From an uncultured Pontibacter sp. (lineage in GTDB: Bacteria; Bacteroidota; Bacteroidia; Cytophagales; Hymenobacteraceae), in NCBI RefSeq assembly GCF_947499215.1, contig NZ_CANMNI010000001.1, forward strand, positions 1,383,523 through 1,447,522: a stretch of 64,000 nucleotides of DNA. Direction: 5' to 3'. The notes under the pieces are model-generated. The model was not told where the DNA came from and ran no database searches. It saw nothing but the letters and a program-made list of their open reading frames with translations. Made by a program: the position numbers and the translations under genes. Of the stretch, positions 8,875 to 16,816 are shown piece after piece; position 1 is the first letter of the stretch, and every line of letters starts with the position of its first letter.

Positions 8875-9405
8875 TTAATATGTATCCTCGTACGTGATCT
8901 TCGGCACTCTCTTGTCGATCTCGTACTGGCCGGTTCCCTCCTCGCCTATTACATCGAAAAGCTCAAGCGCACGACGGGCCACATACTCTTCCTCAATCTG
9001 CTCCTTCAGGAACCACTGAAGGAAGGTGAACGTCACAAAATCCTTCGTCTTCATGCACTTGTCAGCCATGCGGTTGAATGACTGCGTTACCGCGATCTCC
9101 TGCTGCAGCGCCTGCTCAAACACGCTTCTAAAAGAGTCAAACTCGATCTGAATGCCGGAGATGTCCGGGGATACGGCGCGACCTCCCATGTCAGACACGT
9201 ATTTGAAGAGACGCAGCATGTGCTCACGCTCCTCGTCCGACTGCTTCTTGAAGTAGCCTGCGCTGAAGTCGAAGCCATTGCGGTCGCACCAAGCTGACAT
9301 GGCTAGGTACATCGACGAAGCCTCAGCCTCCATCTTAATCTGCTCGTTGAGTACTCTTTCTATTTCTTCGGTAAGCGAAGTTCTTAACCTCAGTAAATCC
9401 TTCAT
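8875..9405 (-). CDS. ftnA: Ferritin (FtnA type)
   Basis: Non-haem iron-storage protein of 176 residues that forms a 24-mer shell and oxidises Fe(II) for storage. Aligned by eye to E. coli FtnA, the ferroxidase ligands are conserved: Glu26 (KMEAEASS), Glu59 and His62 (DEEREHM), Glu103 (QQEIAVTQ), and Gln136 with Glu139 (LKEQIEEE). FLQWFLKEQ and the C-terminal GEGTGQYEIDKR are ferritin signatures. There is no haem-binding bacterioferritin methionine pattern. An upstream ATG-less leader of about 190 bases precedes it on the minus strand. Family assignment is secure; the symbol is by similarity. Confidence 0.93.
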   Translation of the reverse strand: MKDLLRLRTSLTEEIERVLNEQIKMEAEASSMYLAMSAWCDRNGFDFSAGYFKKQSDEEREHMLRLFKYVSDMGGRAVSPDISGIQIEFDSFRSVFEQALQQEIAVTQSFNRMADKCMKTKDFVTFTFLQWFLKEQIEEEYVARRALELFDVIGEEGTGQYEIDKRVPKITYEDTY

Positions 9406-9544
9406 AGGTATAGGGGGTGTTTTTCGTTCAAACTTTAGGCATACCCCATCTAGGGTATAATTCCTTTATTTCTACCATTAAGGTAAGTAGAATGTTGTGA
9501 AAAAGGATGGACTAATCGAAATATGGAAGAAGTCTAAATAAAGA

Positions 9545-9568
9545 AAGCACAGCTTTTAGGCTGTGCTT
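9545..9568 (-). terminator. Terminator of the 9.6-kb hypothetical gene
   Basis: AAGCACAGC (9545-9553) and GCTGTGCTT (9560-9568) make a 9-bp stem with a 6-base loop. In the minus direction it is followed by TTCTTT, shortly after the stop at 9593. Confidence 0.75.
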
Positions 9569-9592
9569 ATGCCTATGACTTATGTTCGGCGA

Positions 9593-9976
9593 CTAGGCTT
9601 CGAGCGGAGTCAGGCACTCGTGCAGCATGCGGTTGAGCTCCAGCGTGAACTTGGCACCAGCCAGCAAGTCGCGCAAAGCGTACAGGTCGGTCAGGCTCAG
9701 CACAAAGCAACGGTCGCAGCCGCAAACCGATACGATCTCGTAATCAGAAGAGCGGGACGGGTTAGCGGCCATCTGCTCCAAGTTGATGCTATCCACAGCT
9801 TGCTTTAAGCGCAGGAAAGTGTCAACTTTGAGTACATTCAGGTTACCGGCGAAGTGCAGCATCAGGCGGTTTTTGCGATCACACTGAAATACGGTTCCCA
9901 CTTCGTTTGCGTAAATTTCTACCATTTCGGTGGCTGCTGTCATCTTCTCTCCGGGCTGTGCTGTAGCTGCTATCAT
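9593..9976 (-). CDS. Hypothetical protein with a CGCDRC cysteine cluster
   Basis: A 127-residue protein that I do not recognise. It is probably cytoplasmic, with no signal or membrane helix. The middle carries CDRKNRLMLHFAGNLNVL and VSVCGCDRCFVLSL; the three closely spaced cysteines could bind a metal or be redox active, but this is a guess. The first dozen residues are weakly supported and a second in-frame ATG (Met12, MTAATEMVEIYA) is an equally good start. It stands alone between ferritin and a divergent cupin gene. Confidence 0.65.
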   Translation of the reverse strand: MIAATAQPGEKMTAATEMVEIYANEVGTVFQCDRKNRLMLHFAGNLNVLKVDTFLRLKQAVDSINLEQMAANPSRSSDYEIVSVCGCDRCFVLSLTDLYALRDLLAGAKFTLELNRMLHECLTPLEA

Positions 9977-10087
9977 GGTGCTGGCGCTTGTTGTCTTTTA
10001 CTGAATGAGACAAAGGTAAGCTCTATTTAGAATCAGTCCAAATAAATTTAGATGATATTTATCACCCTACATTAAAACAGGTATACC

Positions 10088-10462
10088 ATGACTCAGAAAA
10101 TAGAAAAAGTGAATCTGGCAGAGAAGTTCGCCCAGATATCTGACCACTGGAATCCGCGCATCGCTGGCGAGTTGAATGGACAGCAGGTGAAGCTGGCTAA
10201 GTTTAAAGGCCCTTTTGACTGGCATCACCACGAGCAGGAGGATGAGTTGTTTCTGGTCGTGAAAGGTAGTTTTGATATGGAGTTCCGGGATAAGACAATC
10301 ACTGTGCACCCGGGTGAGTTCCTGATCGTGCCGCGCGGTGTGGAGCACCGCCCTGTAGCGCATGAAGAGGCCGAAGTACTGCTTTTTGAGCCCTCCACTA
10401 CGGTTAATACCGGCAACCTGACCGACAGCGAGCGCACCCGCACCAATCTGGAGCGCCTGTAG
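10088..10462 (+). CDS. Single-domain cupin protein
   Basis: A 124-residue cupin, a small beta-barrel metal-binding fold. Motif 1 is GPFDWHHHEQEDELFLVVKG, giving the ligand set His46, His48 and Glu53 with the Gly60 closing residue. Motif 2 is PGEFLIVPRGVEHRP, with the second-motif histidine. The substrate is unknown: such proteins include isomerases, dioxygenases and plain binding proteins. The stop is 15 bases from the end of the convergent downstream gene. Confidence 0.88.
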   Translation: MTQKIEKVNLAEKFAQISDHWNPRIAGELNGQQVKLAKFKGPFDWHHHEQEDELFLVVKGSFDMEFRDKTITVHPGEFLIVPRGVEHRPVAHEEAEVLLFEPSTTVNTGNLTDSERTRTNLERL

Positions 10463-10477
10463 CGGCAGGTATAGCCT

Positions 10478-11509
10478 CTACTTGATCTTCGCTTTCTTCA
10501 TTATCGTTTTGAGGTTGAGCCTAACCAAGTCGCCCATATTGGTGCAGGACAGAAAAGCATCGGATTTATGGTGCTGGGCCAGATCTTTCTTCAGTTGCTC
10601 GATCTTTTCAGGAGTAGAAATGGTATCCTTGCGCATGCAATCGATCAGGTCTTTAAGGCGGTAGCGGGCCGTGCGCAGGCGCCGGAAGATGAGGGTGCGC
10701 TCCTCGTTCTGGTACTGCTTCACGGTTTCGGGCTTGAGTAGGTTGATTACCAGTTCCACGATCACGTTGTTGTCTTTGAAGAACTGCGGCAGGTACATCG
10801 ATTTGCGCCCTTCATAAGACTGCTGATCGAAGTCGATGGGCCGCACCCTGTACTGCTCGTCCTCAAAGTCCGGCGTGATGTCGATCACATAGTTATAGGA
10901 GCGCATATCGCCGAGCAGCCGCACAAAACAGCGCTCGTTAAACTTCACAAACTCCTTTGCAATGCGCACCTTGTTCGTGCTCGGTCTGTTGAGGTAGTCT
11001 TTTATAAAAATGTCGCCGGGTATACCGGCGATGTGCTCCTCTATCAGCGTATCGCCATCCACGAGATAGTTAATGCGGTTTGGCGACAGAATATACTCCA
11101 GTTCCAGCCCGTAGATGCGCGAGGCATCGGCCCGCTTCACATAAAAGTAGTCGTAGTTGTCGTTGAGCTGGTTCATGATCTGCACCCGGAAAGGATTGGA
11201 GTTGCCGAAGGTACAGTAATCGACCCGCGACACGTACAGGTGCTCCATTACTGACATGTCCCCGTCTGTTTTGAGTAAAGCGTAGATCTCGGTGAGCCCC
11301 TTATTCAGTTCCGCCTGCGCTTGCTGGTCAAACATGATTGTCTCCCAGAGCGTGTCGTGTCCCTTTTTATCGTAGTAAGGGAATGCGTCGGTATAATGGA
11401 TCAGGTCTTCATACCGCACCGGCAGCTTGGTCTCACGATCATACTCGTGCAAGTAAGCCCGCAAGCAATCAGCAATCGGGTAAAACTGCTTCTTTTTAGA
11501 GATTTCCAC
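10478..11509 (-). CDS. Unrecognised protein with kinase-like catalytic motifs
   Basis: A 343-residue cytoplasmic protein with no family I can name. Its centre reads like the catalytic part of a protein-kinase/aminoglycoside-phosphotransferase fold: a possible ATP-binding Lys125 (YFYVKRAD), then LLGDMRSYNYVID (Asp201-x4-Asn206, equivalent to the D-x4-N catalytic loop), then RPIDFDQQSY (Asp226/Asp228, metal-binding aspartate position). The usual histidine before the loop aspartate is replaced by glycine. The C-terminal third is lysine/arginine-rich and helical. It lies next to, but is separated by repeats from, the LytTR gene. Kinase activity is inference only. Confidence 0.6.
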   Translation of the reverse strand: MEISKKKQFYPIADCLRAYLHEYDRETKLPVRYEDLIHYTDAFPYYDKKGHDTLWETIMFDQQAQAELNKGLTEIYALLKTDGDMSVMEHLYVSRVDYCTFGNSNPFRVQIMNQLNDNYDYFYVKRADASRIYGLELEYILSPNRINYLVDGDTLIEEHIAGIPGDIFIKDYLNRPSTNKVRIAKEFVKFNERCFVRLLGDMRSYNYVIDITPDFEDEQYRVRPIDFDQQSYEGRKSMYLPQFFKDNNVIVELVINLLKPETVKQYQNEERTLIFRRLRTARYRLKDLIDCMRKDTISTPEKIEQLKKDLAQHHKSDAFLSCTNMGDLVRLNLKTIMKKAKIK

Positions 11510-11525
11510 TTATGTGAATGAATAG

Positions 11526-11680
11526 TGAGTAATGAATAATCAGGGAAGAAGGTATATACACTCTAGGGACTTATACCTTAAACCTGCCACTCAAGTTAAA
11601 ATAATAAATCAGATTAAATGCTCTTGTCTATTCACTTCACATCCTATCCCAATTACTTATTCTTCATTATTCATTACTCA
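11526..11680. repeat. Inverted repeat TGAGTAATGAATAAT flanking an intergenic region
   Basis: TGAGTAATGAATAAT (11526-11540) recurs inverted at 11666-11680, 125 bases apart, in the gap between the kinase-like gene and the LytTR gene. Similar words occur near 810-850 and 34330-34350. Confidence 0.6.
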
Positions 11681-11708
11681 TTCCTAGAAACTACTTCCTA
11701 GAAACTAC
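11681..11708. repeat. Perfect 14-bp tandem duplication over a stop codon
   Basis: TTCCTAGAAACTAC occurs twice in direct tandem (11681-11694, 11695-11708). The second copy contains the stop codon of the LytTR regulator. Confidence 0.8.
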
Positions 11709-12442
11709 GATTCTAAAAGGTTGTTCTGTCCCAGCACCTGCAGCACCTCGTTTTTGTAGAGGCGGCCGATCGGGATTTCGGTTTTGCCGATGTCTACGGC
11801 AGTGGCGGAGAAGGCCTGTACCTTGTCGAGGGAGATGATGAAAGAGCGGTGAATGCGCAGGAACTTGTCGGTGGGCAGCTTCTCCTCTAGGAAAGAGATT
11901 TTCTGGTAGGAGATGATCTCCTTTGTGTCGGTTTTCACCCGAATATAGTCTTTCAGGCTTTCGATGTAGAGGATGTCCGACAGCATCACCTTCACCATCT
12001 TCTTATCAGCCTTCAGGTAGATGAAGGCCTCTTTGTAGTCCGGCTCTGAGGTTGTGATTGCGGCAGTGTAAGGTAAAACAGGCTTGGATTCGCTGGGCAT
12101 TACTTTGGCCACGGCTTTGAGGAAACGCTCAAACGAAATAGGCTTTAGCAGATAGTCCACCGCGTTCAGCTCATAGCTGTCGACGGCGTAGTCGCGGTAG
12201 GCGGTGGTAAAGATGACCTTTGGCGGGTTAGGGATCGTTTTGAGAAACTCTATACCTGTGAGCTTAGGCATCTGTATGTCCAGAAAGATAAGATCGATGT
12301 GCTCGGACTGCAAGCAGGTATAGGCCTCCACGGCATTGCTGCAACGGCACACTAGTTCCAAGTTGTCGAGGCGCTCAACAAAGGTCTCCAGTACGTCCAG
12401 AGCCAGTGGCTCGTCATCCACAATCATGCATCGTAATTTCAT
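11705..12442 (-). CDS. LytTR-family response regulator
   Basis: A 245-residue DNA-binding response regulator. The receiver domain (about 1-120) has the acidic pocket (VDDEP), the phosphorylated Asp55 (LIFLDIQMP), the Thr/Ala switch (FTTAYRDYAVDSYELNAVDYLLKP) and its lysine. The C-terminal LytTR domain (about 140-240) shows YLKADKKMVKV, DILYIESLKDYIRVKT and LPTDKFLRIHRSFIISLDKV, the usual LytTR signatures. It starts 11 bases after the sensor kinase gene ends, so the two are one operon. Targets are unknown; LytTR regulators bind direct repeats upstream of target genes. Confidence 0.93.
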   Translation of the reverse strand: MKLRCMIVDDEPLALDVLETFVERLDNLELVCRCSNAVEAYTCLQSEHIDLIFLDIQMPKLTGIEFLKTIPNPPKVIFTTAYRDYAVDSYELNAVDYLLKPISFERFLKAVAKVMPSESKPVLPYTAAITTSEPDYKEAFIYLKADKKMVKVMLSDILYIESLKDYIRVKTDTKEIISYQKISFLEEKLPTDKFLRIHRSFIISLDKVQAFSATAVDIGKTEIPIGRLYKNEVLQVLGQNNLLES

Positions 12443-12453
12443 CTTATCACTTT

Positions 12454-13563
12454 TTAGTCTTGACCCAATTCTAATTCCAGTCGCACGGCATAGCTCTCCG
12501 GCTCGTCTTCTACCTCTAGGCTATACCTCCCTTCGTAGAGCAACTCGAGGCGGCGCTGCACATTTTTCAGCCCGATGCCAGAAGCAAAGTCGCGGTTACT
12601 GGCGCTTGCCTGTTCGCCACACTTGCAGTTCTCGACTAGTACTACCAACTTCTCGCCTTGCACCTTCACATCCACCCTGATCCAAGCATTCTCTGTTTCG
12701 GTACTCACGCCGTGCTTAAATGCATTCTCCACGAAAGGCAGCAACATCATGGGCGCTATCTGCTTGCCGGTTATGTCGCCTGTGGCATTGTAGGTAATAT
12801 CCACGCGATCGCCGTAGCGGATGCGCTCCAGCGCGATGTAGTTCTGTATGTAGTTCAGCTCCTTTTCGAGAGCCACCTTGGCGGCGGCTGCGTCGTAGAG
12901 CATGTAGTCCATCAGCCCCGACAGTTTTAACACCACCTCAGGCGCTTTTTCGGCCTTGCGGAGTGTGAGCGAGTAAAGGCTGTTGAGTGTATTGAAAAGG
13001 AAATGCGGATGGATCTGCCCTTTGAGGAATTTCAGCTCTGCCTCAAGCTTGTCTTGGGCCAGCGACTGCGTAGACTGCTGATGGCTATACCAGTTTTTGA
13101 GCAGGTAGATAGCCGCTGTGATGGACACCAGATAACCCAGATTTAAAATGTTTCGCACAAAGCGATACAGTGTCAGGTTGTCTTCGGTACAGGTAGTAGG
13201 GCAAATGAGCGGGTGGATCAGCAAAGGCATGAGCACAAACTGCATGAGCGTACCAATGGCCATCATCATCAGGAGCAGGTATATGGCAAACTCCAGATAG
13301 CGCTTCTGCAGGAGGTACTGCGGCATGAGGAAGTACATGTTGAAGTACACCAGCGTCATCTTGAAGGGCAGCTCGATGAGCTCGATCATGAAGGCGTTGT
13401 AGTAGTCGTCGATGTAGCTGCCGTACAGCAAGCCGAAAAAGCAGACATACCCCGCCCAGAAGAGCAGGTGCAACACCAGTCTGTTCTGGGTGATGTTCCG
13501 GAGGTCAGGCAAACTCCACGTCCTTACCTCCAGTTCCCGCTCTGCATCTATTTTTGCTTCCAT
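12454..13563 (-). CDS. LytS/YehU-type sensor histidine kinase
   Basis: A 369-residue membrane kinase, partner of the LytTR regulator directly downstream. Four hydrophobic segments lie at about 29-50, 63-83, 93-115 and 140-156; no extracellular sensor domain is seen. The His-kinase motif GQIHPHFLFNTLNSLYSL carries the phosphorylated His185. The ATP-binding region shows PMMLLPFVENAFKHG (N box) and GIGLKNVQRRLELLY (G box). The signal is unknown. In this family the membrane part itself often senses envelope state, but nothing here shows that directly. Confidence 0.92.
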   Translation of the reverse strand: MEAKIDAERELEVRTWSLPDLRNITQNRLVLHLLFWAGYVCFFGLLYGSYIDDYYNAFMIELIELPFKMTLVYFNMYFLMPQYLLQKRYLEFAIYLLLMMMAIGTLMQFVLMPLLIHPLICPTTCTEDNLTLYRFVRNILNLGYLVSITAAIYLLKNWYSHQQSTQSLAQDKLEAELKFLKGQIHPHFLFNTLNSLYSLTLRKAEKAPEVVLKLSGLMDYMLYDAAAAKVALEKELNYIQNYIALERIRYGDRVDITYNATGDITGKQIAPMMLLPFVENAFKHGVSTETENAWIRVDVKVQGEKLVVLVENCKCGEQASASNRDFASGIGLKNVQRRLELLYEGRYSLEVEDEPESYAVRLELELGQD

Positions 13564-13940
13564 CTTACAAAGGTACGCTTTCTGTGTTTCAAGTCATTAG
13601 GCAGCAAGCGGTTTTAGACGAGCGGCTATACCTGCCGTCCAAAGCGCAGCTGCTATACCTTGTACAGTCTTCGGAGGGCTATACCTGTTAGTGGACTGGT
13701 CTCAGAATCACTTGTCGACAGGGTTTCATAAGCGTGGTGAAAGGCATTTCCATTAAGGTGTGCCTTTTTCTTTTTAGAGACACAAGATATATTAGAATTA
13801 TCTATATATTAGTGCATTGCTATGTTATTTGGAAGCGAAAAGGCTGAAATTTGCTATAGCAGCACTTCGTATATAGTACTAATAGCCGTATGATCACTCT
13901 TTCGAGGTAGTTAGCATGTAAGCAAATTATAGAATCTAAA
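13564..13940. other. Intergenic region with three CTATACCT copies, then AT-rich DNA
   Basis: CTATACCT occurs at 13626-13633, 13653-13660 and 13679-13686. From about 13740 the sequence becomes strongly AT-rich and remains so to about 15720. No gene or RNA is recognised. Confidence 0.5.
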
Positions 13941-14432
13941 ATGGAATTAACAATTGGTTCTTGGTATAATGAACCTGATTACAGCTTTGATTTCTCTTAC
14001 AGGATTGAAAAGTTCATCAGGCAGGTAATGAAACAATGTATCATGAAACCACTCGGATTGTTAGAAAGCTATCCAGATAAGTTTTTACACCTTCAAGTAA
14101 CTACAACCTCTACACAAGAAACCTTAGAAGTTAAAATGGGACCTTTTAAGGCAAAAGCAAATTCAATTAACTGTGGATTGTGGTTTCCATATCAAACAAT
14201 TGTGGACTCTGAAAACCCATTGGAAGCCTATGTAGAATGCTACATTAAATCCATTCCTTTGGTATTCCAACGTTGGGGAGTGACAGACCAGCAAAGCGAA
14301 GAAGCTGCAAAAATGATTCGGGCAGAAATAATAGGCAACCCATATTACGAATTGACCCAAGAAGAGAAAGACGAGCTTGAAGAAGAAAGAAGGTCAACTG
14401 AAAATATTTTAAAAGAATCAGGACTTGAGTAA
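13941..14432 (+). CDS. Hypothetical protein in AT-rich patch
   Basis: A 163-residue soluble protein of no family I recognise. There is no signal peptide or membrane helix. It mixes aromatic-rich beta segments (NEPDYSFDFSYRIEKF, INCGLWFPYQTIV) with a highly charged, helical C-terminus (TQEEKDELEEERRSTENI). Size and composition resemble orphan immunity or cassette proteins, but no motif confirms that. Base composition is clearly more AT-rich than the flanking chromosome. A short attC-like element starts 11 bases after the stop. Confidence 0.6.
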   Translation: MELTIGSWYNEPDYSFDFSYRIEKFIRQVMKQCIMKPLGLLESYPDKFLHLQVTTTSTQETLEVKMGPFKAKANSINCGLWFPYQTIVDSENPLEAYVECYIKSIPLVFQRWGVTDQQSEEAAKMIRAEIIGNPYYELTQEEKDELEEERRSTENILKESGLE

Positions 14433-14442
14433 AAGCTCGAAT

Positions 14443-14496
14443 GCTAACCACACCCATAAGCCAGCTACGCCGCCTTATGGCCAAGTCCGTTGTGCT
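14443..14496 (+). repeat. attC-like element A
   Basis: Between TAACCACAC (14445-14453) and AGTCCGTT (14484-14491, continuing GTTGTGC to 14495) lies an imperfect dyad, CCATAAG...CTTATGG. A second element with the same end motifs follows the next gene. The AAC...GTT ends and the variable middle recall integron attC sites. The match to the RYYYAAC/GTTRRRY consensus is only partial. Confidence 0.4.
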
Positions 14497-14530
14497 AAAT
14501 TAAATGATAAATAAGTTTAAAGATCAAACT

Positions 14531-15121
14531 ATGAAAATTTACAATCTCTTTTACTTATTACTTTGTCTCCATTTACTTGTCAGCTGTGATATGGAGGAAG
14601 CCAAGCCGGTTGATTCTTACACGAATGGCTATATTAATGTTACTATAAACAATTCCCAAAAGTCTTTTGCTTATCAACCTGTAAAAGATTGCTACCCAAA
14701 TGCGAAAATTGATAAAGAAGGCTATAATAGATATAAGCTAATCGGAGATTTCCCTCAACTAACACTTTCCAGATTAGAAAGAAATTTATTAGTAGAACAA
14801 CAGTCTTCCGGAGATTTTATTCACCTTTCATTTGGGGGGATTGACATAGAAAATTTAACTCTCCCATATCATGTTGAATACGACATGAATAATCCCCAAA
14901 GTTATGCCCAAGTCCAGCTTAGGACATTGAAAAATCATGCATATAATAATTACGTAGGCCTTACACGGTATGAAAAAAAAGATATCGAGGTTATTATAAC
15001 CTCAATTAATAAAGAGGAGCGTCGCATCAAAGGAACCTTTAGCGGGAATGTCATAAATCCTGAAACAGATGAAGTCCTTGAACTTAAAGAAGGAAGCTTT
15101 GATGTTAAATATAATCAATAA
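14531..15121 (+). CDS. Hypothetical lipoprotein in AT-rich patch
   Basis: A 196-residue predicted lipoprotein. The signal peptide MKIYNLFYLLLCLHLLVSC has lipobox LVSC. The frame also opens at an ATG at 14504, but that would bury the signal behind nine charged residues, so 14531 is preferred. The mature part is beta-rich, with NGYINVTINNSQKSFAY near the start and GTFSGNVINPETDEVLELKEGSFDV near the end, a pattern common in Bacteroidota surface lipoproteins of unknown role. It is flanked on both sides by the attC-like elements, as in a one-gene cassette. Confidence 0.7.
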   Translation: MKIYNLFYLLLCLHLLVSCDMEEAKPVDSYTNGYINVTINNSQKSFAYQPVKDCYPNAKIDKEGYNRYKLIGDFPQLTLSRLERNLLVEQQSSGDFIHLSFGGIDIENLTLPYHVEYDMNNPQSYAQVQLRTLKNHAYNNYVGLTRYEKKDIEVIITSINKEERRIKGTFSGNVINPETDEVLELKEGSFDVKYNQ

Positions 15122-15196
15122 CAACAACCCTGAGACCTAGTTAGCAACTTCATAGTATTTCAAATCTTCTTTGACATTTTGTAATAATTGAAAAAA

Positions 15197-15267
15197 TAAC
15201 CACACATGACATTGTGCAAACGTCAGCCTCGGCCGATGGCCTAGCCCTTCATTTGTACGAGTCCGTT
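15197..15267 (+). repeat. attC-like element B
   Basis: TAACCACAC (15197-15205) and AGTCCGTT (15260-15267) bound 71 bases that include GGCCGATGGCC-type dyads. It shares both end motifs with element A but not its interior and lies 75 bases after the lipoprotein stop. Confidence 0.4.
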
Positions 15268-15302
15268 AATGAAGACAAAGCCTCATATTGGGACAATTTT
15301 GA

Positions 15303-15707
15303 GTGATTACATTTTTGAATAACTACATTACGAACACCTTATACAAAGTGTATGCTAGCTTAAGCTATAAGATGTTCTTCTTCTGGATCATACCAATAGC
15401 TAATGCCTTATTGGCTTTGATTCATTATACATCTTCAAATAAAGCATTTCTTTTAACTGATTTCGTCTGGGAAACATTTATAATCATGATAAACCCTTAT
15501 CTTATTGGGGCAATATGGCTAATACTTTACGCCCTATGGAAAGGCTCAATTAAGGCAAAAGGACAAGTAATGTCTTTAGAAAAAGGAAATCAATCTCCTC
15601 TAGCTGGTATTATAGATTTTGAGAAAGTTAATCCGGAGAATTATATGAAGACTGTTTTTCTTGCTTGGTCACTTCAACTAGCATTTCTCATAACTAAGAT
15701 CATTTAG
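15303..15707 (+). CDS. Small integral membrane protein, unknown
   Basis: A 134-residue protein with three or four hydrophobic stretches: FFFWIIPIANALLALI, FIIMINPYLIGAIWLILYALW and a C-terminal VFLAWSLQLAFLITKII. The region between helices 2 and 3 is polar (KAKGQVMSLEKGNQSPLAG). No family is recognised. The start used is a GTG at 15303; the first in-frame ATG (15372) would remove part of the amphipathic N-terminus. It is AT-rich like its two upstream neighbours and could be a third acquired gene, though no attC-like element follows. Confidence 0.55.
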   Translation: MITFLNNYITNTLYKVYASLSYKMFFFWIIPIANALLALIHYTSSNKAFLLTDFVWETFIIMINPYLIGAIWLILYALWKGSIKAKGQVMSLEKGNQSPLAGIIDFEKVNPENYMKTVFLAWSLQLAFLITKII

Positions 15708-15741
15708 ATTAGCTGAACAATACCCTAACCTTAATCCTCAC

Positions 15742-16809
15742 ATGAAAACACTCTTTACCCTTCTTATCTCCCTCATCTTCGCCCATTTCCTACAGGCACA
15801 AACGATAGACGCCACAGCAGCGACCCGCTACTTCGAACTGACCGACAGCCTCCGCCAAGGCAGGCCCGTTAGCGACGAGCTATGGAAAAGCTTCCTCAGT
15901 CTGGAAGGCAACAGCCAGTACATACAGAACCAAGCCTATTCGGAGAAGTACCTCAACCGCTTCCGGAAAGACTTGGAAGTGGTGTACATGCCACAGTACG
16001 ACAGCCTTCTGCAAGAGCGCCTGAAGGACCCGCGACAACACTACAACACCTACCTGATTCACTTCTACAAAGCCAACGAACCGCAGTTGCGGGAGTACCT
16101 GCAAAAGATACTCGATGACCGGGAAGCTTACCTTGCTTCGCTCTATAAGGAGACTTATTCCATGCTGCCAAAACGCATGCACCGCACCAAACCGGAAGCT
16201 ACGCTGTACTTCAACGCGCTGGGCAACGATGCCGTGGCCAACCAAGGGAACTTGGTGCTGACCCTTTGGGGAACATATGTGTATGACAGAGAGAAGTACG
16301 GTATATTGGGTGGGCATGAGCTACACCACATTGTTAGCAAACAGAAGAAGTATGCAGTGGCGGAGAAAGATGAAAGCCTGCTGATGATGCTACAACTCCT
16401 GTTGAACGAAGGTCCACCCGACCTGATTGACAAGCGCTATACAATGGCGGAAAGCGTGCCCGAGGATATGCGTTTCGGGGGTTACATGCTGCAGCTCGGC
16501 GAACAGCAGCTCCCGAAGGTGGACGAAGCCATACGCGAGATGGCGGCAGGCACCAAAACCTACAGCAGCAAAGAGCTGAAACAGCAGGTGATTGGCATGA
16601 GCGGACACATCCCTGGCTTCTACATGGCCGATGTAATAGAACGCAACGGCCTGAAAAAGAAGCTCGTCGCCAACATCGACAATCCTTTCCAGTTCATTTA
16701 TCTTTACAACAAAGCTGCTAAAAAAGACAAGGCTAAACCTATGCAGTTCTCAAAAGAGGCAATTGCCTATCTGAAACTAGTTGAATCAAACGCAAAAGCA
16801 AAAAACTAA
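15742..16809 (+). CDS. Secreted putative zinc metalloprotease (DUF5700-like)
   Basis: A 355-residue exported protein with signal peptide FTLLISLIFAHFLQAQ. The centre carries a zincin motif GGHELHHIV (His192, Glu193, His196) followed by LLNEGPPDLID, whose Glu223 suits the third zinc ligand as in gluzincins. Long helical segments precede it. I associate this pattern with Bacteroidota DUF5700-type putative Zn-dependent proteases; activity is inferred. GC content returns to the chromosomal level at this gene. A small lipoprotein gene starts 7 bases after its stop, probably in the same transcript. Confidence 0.72.
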   Translation: MKTLFTLLISLIFAHFLQAQTIDATAATRYFELTDSLRQGRPVSDELWKSFLSLEGNSQYIQNQAYSEKYLNRFRKDLEVVYMPQYDSLLQERLKDPRQHYNTYLIHFYKANEPQLREYLQKILDDREAYLASLYKETYSMLPKRMHRTKPEATLYFNALGNDAVANQGNLVLTLWGTYVYDREKYGILGGHELHHIVSKQKKYAVAEKDESLLMMLQLLLNEGPPDLIDKRYTMAESVPEDMRFGGYMLQLGEQQLPKVDEAIREMAAGTKTYSSKELKQQVIGMSGHIPGFYMADVIERNGLKKKLVANIDNPFQFIYLYNKAAKKDKAKPMQFSKEAIAYLKLVESNAKAKN

Positions 16810-16816
16810 CCTCTAC

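Noticed and set aside
8578..9081. 167-codon frame over the ferredoxin gene, terminator and ferritin gene
   Set aside because: It crosses a strong terminator and overlaps two clear genes in other frames.
14433..15300. A true integron
   Set aside because: No integron integrase is in the window and the consensus ends match only partly, so I report attC-like elements rather than an integron.
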